Below are positions 7,947 to 13,919 of a DNA stretch of 14,138 bases, one piece after another; positions within the stretch are counted from its first letter, which is position 1; the number at the start of each line of letters is the position of its first letter. The DNA lies in the NCBI GenBank assembly GCA_021107195.1, contig JAIOTF010000329.1:1-14138 (forward strand), in the 5' to 3' direction. The notes beneath the pieces are model-generated. The model was not told where the DNA came from. It did not search any database and saw nothing but the letters and a program-made list of their open reading frames with translations. Source of the DNA: Anaerolineaceae bacterium. Its GTDB lineage: Bacteria > Chloroflexota > Anaerolineae > Anaerolineales > Anaerolineaceae. The position numbers were made by a program, and so were the translations under genes.

Positions 7947-8069
7947 TTACTCGTCGGTGGTCACATTGGACGGAGCCGTTGGTCCGACTTCCGGCAGCGG
8001 GAACAAGAATGGCGAATCGTTTGGCAGCAGCATCACCTCAATATTGGGGGTGATCTGATTGATGTACTG
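7947..8069 (-). other. in-frame continuation of the SPFH gene beyond an internal TAA
   Basis: Directly after the TAA at 8072-8070 the same frame stays open for 40 codons and closes with TAA at 7949-7947. It reads as a natural SPFH/prohibitin tail: QYINQITPN, then EVMLLPNDSPFLFPLPEVG, then an acidic end (VTTDE). The junction DNPDLLM-stop-QYINQ matches the family pattern in which a Tyr stands where the stop is (LLxYQYI), so one base change TAT/TAC to TAA would explain it. Either the protein ends 41 residues early, the stop is read through, or the base is a sequencing error. Confidence 0.8.
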
Positions 8070-8990
8070 TTACATCAGCAGATCAGGATTATCTTTGATT
8101 GCTGCAGCCACCAGTTCCAATGCCTTGGCCTCGGCTTCGGCTTCGATCAGGCGGGCATCCGCCCGGCCCTGGGCGTCGATCACAGCGGCATCTGCCCGGC
8201 CCTGAGCGGTCTGACGGGCTTGTTCAGCTTCCTGTTTCTTTTGCTCAACCACAAACTTGCCCTGCTGCGCCAACTGCTCGGCGATCTGCTTCTGTTCCAC
8301 CGAAGCTGCATATTCATCTGAGAAAGAAATATTGCGCAGCACAAAGTCGATCATGATCAGGCCATTTTCATCGAACTTGTTGGTTAACTCCTTACTCACC
8401 ATATCCACCAGTTCAAAGCGTTTGGAACTGTACACTTCTTCAATTCCAAACTGCGAAACCGCATCACGGATGACACCCCGTGCCTGCGCCCGCACCAGGT
8501 CGCGGTCATAGCGGTCCTGCCAGGTGATATGCACCTTCACCACCTGCGTCGGGTCCACGGCATAAATGATCGAGGCATCAATCAGCACTTTCTGACCATC
8601 CGAGGTACGCGCTTCAATCGAATCGTCACCTGCCAACTGCCCCTCAGTAGGCGCGATCGACATCGTATACGTCTGGCGTGAGATCGGATAGGTGATTACC
8701 GATTCGGCAAACGGGATCACCCAATGCAAACCGGGATCCAAAGCCTGCTCACGGTAGCCTTTCGGATCAATCGCCGAAATGACGACACCTCGCTCCTGCG
8801 GCTCAATGAACACCAATCCTGCACTTACCGTGCTGATTACGATCGCAACCACGGCCACAACCAAGATCAGCGTACCAGCGCGCTTGACCGGGGTCTTGCG
8901 TGATGCTTGCATCACAACCACTGCCACAACAAGGAAAAACCCTACCCATGCGAATAGGGAAACTGCCTGAAATAATCTAGCAATATTCAT
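8070..8990 (-). CDS. SPFH/prohibitin-family membrane protein, C-terminally truncated by an in-frame stop
   Basis: SPFH proteins form large membrane-anchored ring assemblies that organise membranes and modulate proteases. The 306-residue reading has two N-terminal membrane segments (about 8-27 and 40-61). The SPFH domain (about 62-230) contains VFIEPQERGVV, DPGLHWVIPF and RGVIRDAVSQFGIEEVYSS. A charged, Ala/Gln/Glu-rich coiled coil follows (about 235-295), with a short internal repeat (AQGRADA twice). GGAG seven bases before ATG 8990 fixes the start. The frame stops at 8072-8070, where relatives continue; the missing 40 codons are intact downstream. The gene appears monocistronic, with its terminator at 7871-7909. 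Restored length would be about 347 residues. Confidence 0.88.
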   Translation of the reverse strand: MNIARLFQAVSLFAWVGFFLVVAVVVMQASRKTPVKRAGTLILVVAVVAIVISTVSAGLVFIEPQERGVVISAIDPKGYREQALDPGLHWVIPFAESVITYPISRQTYTMSIAPTEGQLAGDDSIEARTSDGQKVLIDASIIYAVDPTQVVKVHITWQDRYDRDLVRAQARGVIRDAVSQFGIEEVYSSKRFELVDMVSKELTNKFDENGLIMIDFVLRNISFSDEYAASVEQKQIAEQLAQQGKFVVEQKKQEAEQARQTAQGRADAAVIDAQGRADARLIEAEAEAKALELVAAAIKDNPDLLM

Positions 8991-9142
8991 CTTCTAACTC
9001 CTGAAAAACAAAAAAACATCTAAAGCCGATAGGTAAAACGATGTACTAAAACACGTCAAACCCGTGCTCCAAATATTTTCCCTCTACATTCTATTGATTA
9101 CACGCCGCGAATGATCTGACAAAAATAAATAACGGCAGTTGC

Positions 9143-9164
9143 AAGCTTCTGCGTGACGAAGCTT
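9143..9164. repeat. inverted repeat AAGCTTC/GAAGCTT
   Basis: Seven-pair arms at 9143-9149 and 9158-9164 enclose an eight-base loop. Its function is not evident; it has no T-run on either side. Confidence 0.45.
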
Positions 9165-9172
9165 ACTCCAGC

Positions 9173-9191
9173 CTGGGGAACATTTCCCCAG
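9173..9191. repeat. perfect hairpin CTGGGGAA/TTCCCCAG
   Basis: Eight-pair arms at 9173-9180 and 9184-9191 enclose a CAT loop. It could slow or end minus-strand transcription from dtd, but no T-tract follows, so it is recorded only as an inverted repeat. Confidence 0.5.
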
Positions 9192-9349
9192 CATGAATAT
9201 GTATACCATGAAAGTATTTGAAATTTATATAAAACAGTGACTTGGGAATGCCCCATAATAAAATTCATTAAAAACTCTTCCCTAAAATCTTCGATTTGGG
9301 GGGAGTTGGAGGGGGTGCTTTTTCTTCAAGCATTACAATCAAAACCCAC

Positions 9350-9787
9350 TCACATCTCCAGCAGGATCGTCACCGGCCCATCGTTGGCGATCTCCACCAG
9401 CATATCTGCCCCAAACTCACCGGTCTGGGTAGGCACCCCCTGCGCACGAAGCAGTTCGACAAAACGATCCACCAGCGGGCTGGCAATCTCCGGCGGGGCA
9501 GCCTGCACAAAGGACGGGCGATTGCCCTTGCGGGTGTTGGCATACAGCGTGAACTGTGACACCACGATCGCGTCACCTTTTATATCCAACAGTGACAGGT
9601 TCATCTTGTCATCCGCATCACTGAAGATGCGCAGCCTGGCGATCTTACGCGCCAGTGCCTCGGCCTGAGTCTCGTCGTCTTCCGGTCCCACCCCCAGCAG
9701 GATCACCATCCCCTGCCCGATCTCTGCCACGCGTTCCCCTGCGATGGCCACACTGCCTTGCTTGACTCTCTGCACCACTGCCCGCAT
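9350..9787 (-). CDS. dtd: D-aminoacyl-tRNA deacylase
   Basis: DTD removes D-amino acids (and glycine mischarged on tRNA-Ala) from tRNAs in the cytoplasm and works as a homodimer. The 145-residue length is exactly typical. Visible motifs are the N-terminal MRAVVQRV, the active-site SQFTLYA (Ser77-Gln-Phe-Thr80), GNRPSF, and the cross-dimer Gly-cisPro motif in NDGPVT (Gly137-Pro138). ATG 9787 is preceded by GGAGG with a six-base spacer, the clearest ribosome binding site in the window. It looks like a single-gene unit: upstream is a palindromic repeat element and then the divergent modF gene. Confidence 0.96.
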   Translation of the reverse strand: MRAVVQRVKQGSVAIAGERVAEIGQGMVILLGVGPEDDETQAEALARKIARLRIFSDADDKMNLSLLDIKGDAIVVSQFTLYANTRKGNRPSFVQAAPPEIASPLVDRFVELLRAQGVPTQTGEFGADMLVEIANDGPVTILLEM

Positions 9788-9806
9788 GTTTTACCTCCGC
9801 GATTAT

Positions 9807-9891
9807 TGTCATTTCGAAAGAGCCTGGCGGCTGTGGTAATCTCCTCACAGTGGGGGAGATTGCTACGCCCCTTACGGGGCTCACAATGACA
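9807..9891. repeat. palindromic intergenic element (TGTCATT...AATGACA)
   Basis: An 85-base imperfect inverted repeat. Outer arms are TGTCATT (9807-9813) and AATGACA (9885-9891); inner arms are AATCTCC (9838-9844) and GGAGATT (9855-9861). Each half has the layout GTCATT-variable-AATCTCC that occurs again singly at 13659-13692. This looks like a non-coding, MITE- or REP-like dispersed element inserted between the divergent dtd and modF genes. Confidence 0.75.
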
Positions 9892-9996
9892 TCTCTGTCT
9901 TATTTTCTTTGCGGCTTAACGCCTTTGCGTGAGAATAAAAGAAAAATCACCTCATCCACTCTCACTCAAAACCACCCAAACCACACCATTTCATTA

Positions 9997-10002
9997 TACA
10001 AT
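9997..10002 (+). promoter_or_regulatory. -10 box of a putative modF promoter
   Basis: TACAAT (9997-10002) within TTATACAATAGGG matches five of six consensus bases. Transcription would start near 10009, about 28 bases before ATG 10037. No convincing -35 is present at the right distance. Confidence 0.4.
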
Positions 10003-10036
10003 AGGGCATCAAATCCAAACCCACGAGACCTCGACC

Positions 10037-11575
10037 ATGCTCATCTCACTGGACAACATCACCCTGCGAATCAACGGCCACCGTCTGCTCGAAAACACCA
10101 CCTGGACGATCCACAAAGGCCAGAACTGGGCCATCATCGGACCCACCGGGTCGGGCAAAACCTTGCTCGCCAGAGCCATCGGTCATCAAATTCCCGTTGT
10201 GCAGGGCAGCGTCCAGCATTTCTTTGCGCAGCCAGATCCGGCACTGGGCCGCACCAAAAACATCCTCACCCTCTCAACCCACACCCACCAGCAATTCATG
10301 CAGAGATTTTCCACCTACCATCAGGCCCGCTGGCAAAGCATAGAAAGAGACGAATCCCCCATCGTGGCAAACCTGCTCACCGCCAACAGCATTGTCCAGG
10401 TCTCACCCTACGAAATCGACCCGCCCCTGCCAGACCCGCAGCGCTTTGCTAAAAAACAGGCAGAGGTCATCTCCCTGCTCAAGCTGACCCCCTTGCTGCC
10501 AAAACATATCCACCTGCTTTCACATGGCGAATCCCGCAAGGTCTTCATCGCCCGCCTGCTGCTGCAATCGCCGCAGTTGCTCATCCTGGATGATCCCCTG
10601 ATCGGTCTCGATCCGCAATCCAGAGCTACCCTCGCCGCCGGCATCACTGACCTGATCCGCCAGCAAGCGGTGCAGGTCTTATTCATCACCACCCGTGCCG
10701 ATGAAATCCCGCCCGACATCCGGCACCTGCTCGTGATGCAGGATGGTCACATCGCAGCGCAGGGAGCGCGTATGCAGCTCCTCAATGACCCCAAACTGCA
10801 AAACCTGGTCTCGCCCCCGCCTGCCTCGCGGCAGGCCTATAAGGGAAACGCAGCCTTTGACGCCATGATCGCCAGTTATGCAGACGACAGTTCCCCTACC
10901 CCAGCCGCCCTGGTGGAGATGCAAAACGTCTCCGTCCGTTACGGCCAGACCGGCATCCTGCACAACATCAACTGGACCGTGCGCCAGGGCGAGTGCTGGG
11001 CACTGCTGGGACACAACGGAGCCGGAAAAAGCACCCTGCTCAGTCTGATCCTAGCCGACAATCCCCAGGCCTACGCCAACCACATCAGCCTCTTCGGAAA
11101 GCGGCGCGGTTCCGGCGAAAGCATCTGGGAGATCAAACGCAGGATTGGCTGGGTCTCCCCCGAGCTGCACATCTACTTCCGCAAGACTGTCACCTGTCTG
11201 GATGCGGTGTGCAGCGGCTTCTATGATTCCAACGGCCTTTATCATTCCTGCACTGCCGACCAGACCGCCGCATCGCATAACTGGCTGCAAATCCTGGACA
11301 TGGCCTCCCTGGCCGAGGTGCCCTTCAACGCCCTCTCCACCGGGCAGCAGCGCCTGATCCTCCTCGCGCGCGCCCTGGTCAACAATCCCCCGCTGCTGAT
11401 CCTCGATGAACCCTGCCAGGGCCTCGACGAATCCCACCGCCGCGTCTTCCTCGACCTCCTCGACCAGCTCTGCGAAGGCACCAACCTCAGCCTGATCTAC
11501 GTCACCCACTACGCCGACGAGCTGCCCGCCTCCATCGATCATCACCTGCGACTCAAGCAAGGATGTGTGATTTAG
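10037..11575 (+). CDS. modF: ModF-like tandem-ABC ATPase (molybdate-linked)
   Basis: The 512-residue product has two ABC ATPase domains and no membrane segment, like E. coli ModF (PhrA). Domain 1: Walker A GPTGSGKT (35-42), signature LSHGE (161-165), Walker B LLILDDP (181-187). Domain 2: Walker A GHNGAGKST (325-333), signature LSTGQ (433-437), Walker B LLILDEP (453-459), switch His491. The ModF-specific stretch SLFGKRRGSGESIW (351-364) is clear. In domain 1 the catalytic Glu after Walker B is Asp186 and the switch His is absent, so that site is probably weak. ATG 10037 is chosen because the first conserved strand starts there; the ribosome binding site is poor. A GC-rich palindrome lies in the linker (residues about 261-267). 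The exact role of ModF proteins is unsettled. Confidence 0.9.
   Translation: MLISLDNITLRINGHRLLENTTWTIHKGQNWAIIGPTGSGKTLLARAIGHQIPVVQGSVQHFFAQPDPALGRTKNILTLSTHTHQQFMQRFSTYHQARWQSIERDESPIVANLLTANSIVQVSPYEIDPPLPDPQRFAKKQAEVISLLKLTPLLPKHIHLLSHGESRKVFIARLLLQSPQLLILDDPLIGLDPQSRATLAAGITDLIRQQAVQVLFITTRADEIPPDIRHLLVMQDGHIAAQGARMQLLNDPKLQNLVSPPPASRQAYKGNAAFDAMIASYADDSSPTPAALVEMQNVSVRYGQTGILHNINWTVRQGECWALLGHNGAGKSTLLSLILADNPQAYANHISLFGKRRGSGESIWEIKRRIGWVSPELHIYFRKTVTCLDAVCSGFYDSNGLYHSCTADQTAASHNWLQILDMASLAEVPFNALSTGQQRLILLARALVNNPPLLILDEPCQGLDESHRRVFLDLLDQLCEGTNLSLIYVTHYADELPASIDHHLRLKQGCVI
10819..10836 (+). repeat. GC palindrome inside the modF coding region
   Basis: GCCTGCC (10819-10825), loop TCGC and GGCAGGC (10830-10836) form a perfect seven-pair stem inside modF. 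It encodes part of the linker between the two ATPase domains (PPASRQA). Its form is that of a REP-like intergenic repeat, and the reading frame stays open through it. Confidence 0.55.
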
Positions 11576-11578
11576 ATG

Positions 11579-11602
11579 TAAGGACGGATGGCGTCCGCCC
11601 AA
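11579..11602. repeat. dispersed 24-base repeat, copy 1
   Basis: Contains CGGATGGCGTCCGCCCAA (11585-11602), identical to 13800-13817; the full 24 bases differ at two positions between copies. It can fold as GGACG-GATGG-CGTCC. It lies immediately after the modF stop. Confidence 0.7.
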
Positions 11603-11683
11603 GCGCGCGTCCCAAATGAACCACAGGTTGCAATTCTAACTGGCGACCGTTGTTCAGATAGACATTATTGGCTGTTCATACTG

Positions 11684-11728
11684 AGGGGCGCATGCCATCC
11701 AACAAAGCATTGGATACTATGCGCCCCT
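11684..11728. repeat. long imperfect inverted repeat
   Basis: AGGGGCGCAT (11684-11693) pairs with ATGCGCCCCT (11719-11728), and ATCCAA (11697-11702) pairs with TTGGAT (11710-11715). A three-base internal mismatch separates the two stems, and the loop has seven bases. It resembles the GTAGGGGCG-type palindromes scattered in Chloroflexota and cyanobacterial genomes (from memory, not checked). Confidence 0.7.
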
Positions 11729-11783
11729 ACAAAACCACCACCGTCACCAAAATTTCCACCCACCATCCATACACAAAGGTAGA

Positions 11784-11803
11784 GACAGGTTTCAAAACCT
11801 GTC
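11784..11803. repeat. perfect palindrome GACAGGTTT/AAACCTGTC
   Basis: Nine-base arms (11784-11792 and 11795-11803) are separated by CA, set in the context GTAGA...CCCAT. The core recurs in shorter form at 2671-2686. Confidence 0.65.
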
Positions 11804-11861
11804 CCATATTCAAGGCTACATTCACCACGCCCAAACAAAATCAACACAGTACCGAAACTTA

Positions 11862-11894
11862 AAATCTTCCTCCCGCTTGCCGGGAGGAAGATTT
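11862..11894. repeat. 14-pair perfect hairpin
   Basis: AAATCTTCCTCCCG (11862-11875), a five-base loop and CGGGAGGAAGATTT (11881-11894) form the longest perfect stem in the window. It ends 35 bases before the TATAAT at 11930. The A/T-ended stem could act as a bidirectional terminator, insulating the riboswitch transcript from modF read-through, or it may be another dispersed repeat. Confidence 0.6.
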
Positions 11895-11929
11895 AGAAGG
11901 AGGGCCTACTTCGCCTTCTCACTCCATGC

Positions 11930-11935
11930 TATAAT
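11930..11935 (+). promoter_or_regulatory. -10 box of the riboswitch transcript
   Basis: A perfect TATAAT sits about 25 bases before the first conserved riboswitch bases and predicts a start near 11942. No clear -35 is present (TACTTC at the 17-base spacing). Confidence 0.55.
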
Positions 11936-11960
11936 ATACGAGACAAAACCATAAATATTT

Positions 11961-12104
11961 TCTCCGAACTGTGCCGCCTAAAGGCTAACGCCCACGGCAA
12001 GCAGTCGACAGGGCATGGTGAGAAATCGCCATACCTCCCGCAATTGGAAAGGAGATCAGCAACCGGTCGCCTTTATGCCATAAGGCCGACTTCTCGTTGC
12101 CCAC
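11961..12104 (+). ncRNA. Moco/Tuco-type riboswitch aptamer candidate
   Basis: A dense set of stems fills the leader. ACTG-TGCCG (11968-11975) pairs with CGGCA (11995-11999) and CAGT (12002-12005). ATGGTGA-GAAA-TCGCCAT (12015-12032) makes a seven-pair hairpin with a GNRA tetraloop. CTCC (12035-12038) pairs with GGAG (12051-12054) across a GGAAAGGAG purine segment. GTCGCCTT pairs with AAGGC-C-GAC (12067-12090). The boxes CTCCG, ACCTCCCG, GGAAAGGAG and GGCCGAC agree, as I remember them, with the molybdenum-cofactor RNA motif (Rfam MOCO_RNA_motif); a terminator follows. Moco or tungsten-cofactor binding would set expression of the downstream gene. Whether it is the Moco or the Tuco subtype cannot be decided here. 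The assignment rests on motif memory plus gene context. Confidence 0.75.
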
Positions 12105-12137
12105 GCACCTCCTCTTGCGAGCAGGTGCTTTTATTTT
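12105..12137 (+). terminator. riboswitch expression-platform terminator
   Basis: GCACCT (12105-12110) pairs with AGGTGC (12123-12128). An inner CTC/GAG pair set follows a C-C mismatch, with a TTGC loop. TTTTATTTT (12129-12137) follows. It sits between the aptamer and the ribosome binding site at 12154, so ligand state can decide read-through into the lipoprotein gene. Confidence 0.85.
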
Positions 12138-12165
12138 GCATTACACCATTTTTAAGGAGAGAAAC

Positions 12166-13605
12166 ATGCCCCACAAAAAACTCGGTATCACCCTTTTCTC
12201 ATTGATCGTGCTTTTCGCTCTTGCCCTGAGTGCGTGCGGTGCTCCCGCAGCCGCCCCCGCGCCAGCGGTGGAAGAAGAAGCACCTGCCGCCGAACCCATT
12301 CTGGAAATAGTTGGCACTGACCAGACCCTGTCCTTCAGCATGGCAGAACTGCAAGCCCTGCCCGCTGCCGAAGGCCAGGCCGGTATGATCAGCAGCACCG
12401 GCGCCATCACTCCGCCCATCGTCCACAAAGGCATCTCCCTCAAAGACCTGGTGGAACTGTTAGGCGGCATGGATAAAAGTATGGGGCTGTACGTCGAAGC
12501 TGTCGACGGTTATGGCATCACCTTTTCTTACGATCAGGTCATGTCCGGCGATTTCATCACCTACGACCCCGTCACCGGGATTGAGATCAGCGTCGAGGGT
12601 CCGTTAACTGCCATTCTGGCTTACGAGCGCGACGGCAAAGCCATGGACCCCGTACAGGACGGTCAACTGCGGGTGGTCGCCGTTGGTCCCGAGGCTGACA
12701 ATCTGATCGACGGTCATTGGGCCGTCAAATGGGTCAACTATCTCGAATTGAAGAGCGTGGCCGCCAACTGGTTCCTGCACCTTGAAGGCGTCCTCACTGA
12801 AGAAATGGACCGCGCTGCCTTTGAATCCGGTTCCTCCCCCCACTGCCACCTCAAATCCTGGACGGATGAGAACGGTGATGAATGGATGGGAATTCCCCTG
12901 TGGTATCTTGTGGGCCGTGTTGATGATGAAGTCCGTCACGAGGGCCGCGCCTTTGATGAAGACCTGGCCGAAGCCGGCTACGTGATCACCGTCACCGCCG
13001 CCGATGGCTACAGCGTGGAACTCGCCAGCCAGGATGCCTCCTTCAATGACGAATGGATCGTTGCCGCTCAGGTCAACGGCGAACCGCTCTCCGATAAAAA
13101 CTACCCCCTGCGCCTGGTCGGTGAAGGTCTCTCCACAGGCCAGATGGTCGGCGCCGTCGAGTCGATCGTTCTCGACCTTGAAGCCCAGCCTGAAACCACT
13201 GCCGCGCCCGAAACCCCGCCGCCTGCCGCAGACCCCGCCCGCGAGATGGAAGGCGACCTGATCATCTCCGGCGTGGTGGACTTCGTGATGCCCTTCCAGT
13301 TTGCTGAACTGCAGGACATGGACGTGGTCACGATCAACACCAAACACCCCAAGAAAGACGAAATGGTCGACTATCGAGGTGTGCGCCTCAACGACCTGCT
13401 CGCCATGGCCAAGCCCCGGGCCGATGCCAAGACCGTCAAACTCATCGCCAGTGATGGCTATGCCATCGAAGTTCCCCTGGCCGATGTGCTCGCTTGCGCG
13501 GATTGCCTGATTGCCTTTGATGATGACGGCTCTCTGAAAAGCGTTATGCCCGGCATGGACAGTATGTTCTGGGTCAAAGACGTGGTTTCAATCGAGATTC
13601 AGTAA
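12166..13605 (+). CDS. Sec lipoprotein with three tandem molybdopterin-oxidoreductase-like domains
   Basis: The 479-residue product has an N-terminal lipoprotein signal (KK, hydrophobic core, lipobox LSAC with Cys24) and a Pro/Ala/Glu-rich spacer. Three copies of one fold follow at about 46-198, 202-338 and 364-479. Each copy has a G(I/V)xLxxLV/L element (GISLKDLVELLG, GIPLWYLVGRV, GVRLNDLLAMA) and a DGY strand (Asp114, Asp280, Asp430). The pattern resembles the sulfite-oxidase-like molybdopterin-binding family. Only copy 2 has a Cys (227) before WMGIPL, where that family's Mo ligand lies; copy 3 has CADC (444-447). There is no twin-arginine motif. ATG 12166 has AAGGAGA five bases upstream; an upstream TTG at 12097 lies inside the riboswitch and is rejected. 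A terminator-type hairpin follows. Confidence 0.8.
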   Translation: MPHKKLGITLFSLIVLFALALSACGAPAAAPAPAVEEEAPAAEPILEIVGTDQTLSFSMAELQALPAAEGQAGMISSTGAITPPIVHKGISLKDLVELLGGMDKSMGLYVEAVDGYGITFSYDQVMSGDFITYDPVTGIEISVEGPLTAILAYERDGKAMDPVQDGQLRVVAVGPEADNLIDGHWAVKWVNYLELKSVAANWFLHLEGVLTEEMDRAAFESGSSPHCHLKSWTDENGDEWMGIPLWYLVGRVDDEVRHEGRAFDEDLAEAGYVITVTAADGYSVELASQDASFNDEWIVAAQVNGEPLSDKNYPLRLVGEGLSTGQMVGAVESIVLDLEAQPETTAAPETPPPAADPAREMEGDLIISGVVDFVMPFQFAELQDMDVVTINTKHPKKDEMVDYRGVRLNDLLAMAKPRADAKTVKLIASDGYAIEVPLADVLACADCLIAFDDDGSLKSVMPGMDSMFWVKDVVSIEIQ

Positions 13606-13614
13606 TTGGTAAAA

Positions 13615-13645
13615 TAAAGGTAGGCAGGAATCCTGCCCACCTTTA
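13615..13645 (+). terminator. probable intrinsic terminator, possibly bidirectional
   Basis: TAAAGGT (13615-13621) pairs with ACCTTTA (13639-13645), and GGCAGG (13623-13628) pairs with CCTGCC (13632-13637), with one A-C mismatch and an AAT loop. It begins nine bases after the lipoprotein stop. The T-run is short, so the call is moderate. Confidence 0.65.
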
Positions 13646-13658
13646 TAATTACTTTATC

Positions 13659-13692
13659 GTCATTGCAAGCTCCGGAGGGGCGTGGCAATCTC
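13659..13692. repeat. dispersed element half-copy (CGTCATTGC...CAATCTCC)
   Basis: The same ends and layout as each half of the palindromic element at 9807-9891: GTCATT at one end, CAATCTCC at the other, with a variable GC-rich middle. Here it stands as a single half, followed by unrelated GC-rich sequence. Confidence 0.6.
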
Positions 13693-13793
13693 CACCCCCG
13701 CACAACTTGAACGCTTCGGCTTCGCCCCCTTCGAAGGTGATAACAGGCTCAGCCTGCGCTCCTTCGCGACCCGAGTTCCATCGTTCCGCCAAG

Positions 13794-13817
13794 TAGGGGC
13801 GGATGGCGTCCGCCCAA
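13794..13817. repeat. dispersed 24-base repeat, copy 2
   Basis: This copy forms the better palindrome, GGGCGGA (13797-13803), loop TGGCG and TCCGCCC (13809-13815). It shares 22 of 24 bases with 11579-11602. The two copies flank the riboswitch and triple-domain lipoprotein unit in the same orientation. Confidence 0.7.
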
Positions 13818-13919
13818 ACTCTATGCAAACTAATACCTATGTCCTTCAAAAGCCTGCCAACTATTAATTAATCACTTTTCTTGAAAACAAAAACCTCACC
13901 CCAAAAGCACCTATCTCTT

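Larger units (their letters stand above)
8991..9349. other. intergenic region with two hairpins
   Basis: This AT-rich spacer separates dtd and the SPFH gene, both on the minus strand, and must hold the SPFH promoter. A TTGACG at 9059-9054 is the best -35 candidate, but no good -10 follows at 16-18 bases. Two perfect hairpins lie at 9143-9164 (AAGCTTC/GAAGCTT) and 9173-9191. Positions 9296-9319 are very G-rich on the plus strand. No gene is visible. Confidence 0.5.
11576..11929. other. repeat-rich spacer between modF and the riboswitch-controlled gene
   Basis: No protein-coding gene is supported in this stretch. It is built largely of separate inverted repeats (11579-11602, 11684-11728, 11784-11803, 11862-11894), listed individually. 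The first could act as a weak modF terminator, and the last lies just before the promoter at 11930. Confidence 0.6.
13606..13919. other. intergenic region with terminator and two dispersed repeats
   Basis: The 314 bases hold the hairpin at 13615-13645, a half-copy of the GTCATT...AATCTCC repeat (13659-13692) and the second 24-base repeat (13794-13817). The last 100 bases are AT-rich and presumably contain the promoter of the following lipoprotein gene, but no element matches consensus well. No gene is visible. Confidence 0.55.

Noticed and set aside
9296..9319. G-rich run that might form a G-quadruplex
   Set aside because: Runs are uneven (one is only two G), and nothing nearby suggests a role.
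9929..10036. 36-residue N-terminal extension of ModF
   Set aside because: The extension is not ModF-like and lies upstream of the predicted promoter; the conserved first strand begins at ATG 10037.
11579..11894. CRISPR array
   Set aside because: The repeats differ from each other and are not regularly spaced; they are separate palindromes.
11961..12104. Cobalamin (B12) riboswitch as an alternative identity for the leader RNA
   Set aside because: I cannot find the B12 box or its GCCACTG-type core, and the downstream context is molybdenum/tungsten rather than cobalt.
12097..12165. N-terminal extension of the lipoprotein gene from a TTG at 12097
   Set aside because: It would translate the riboswitch and terminator; ATG 12166 has a strong ribosome binding site and a proper lipoprotein signal begins there.
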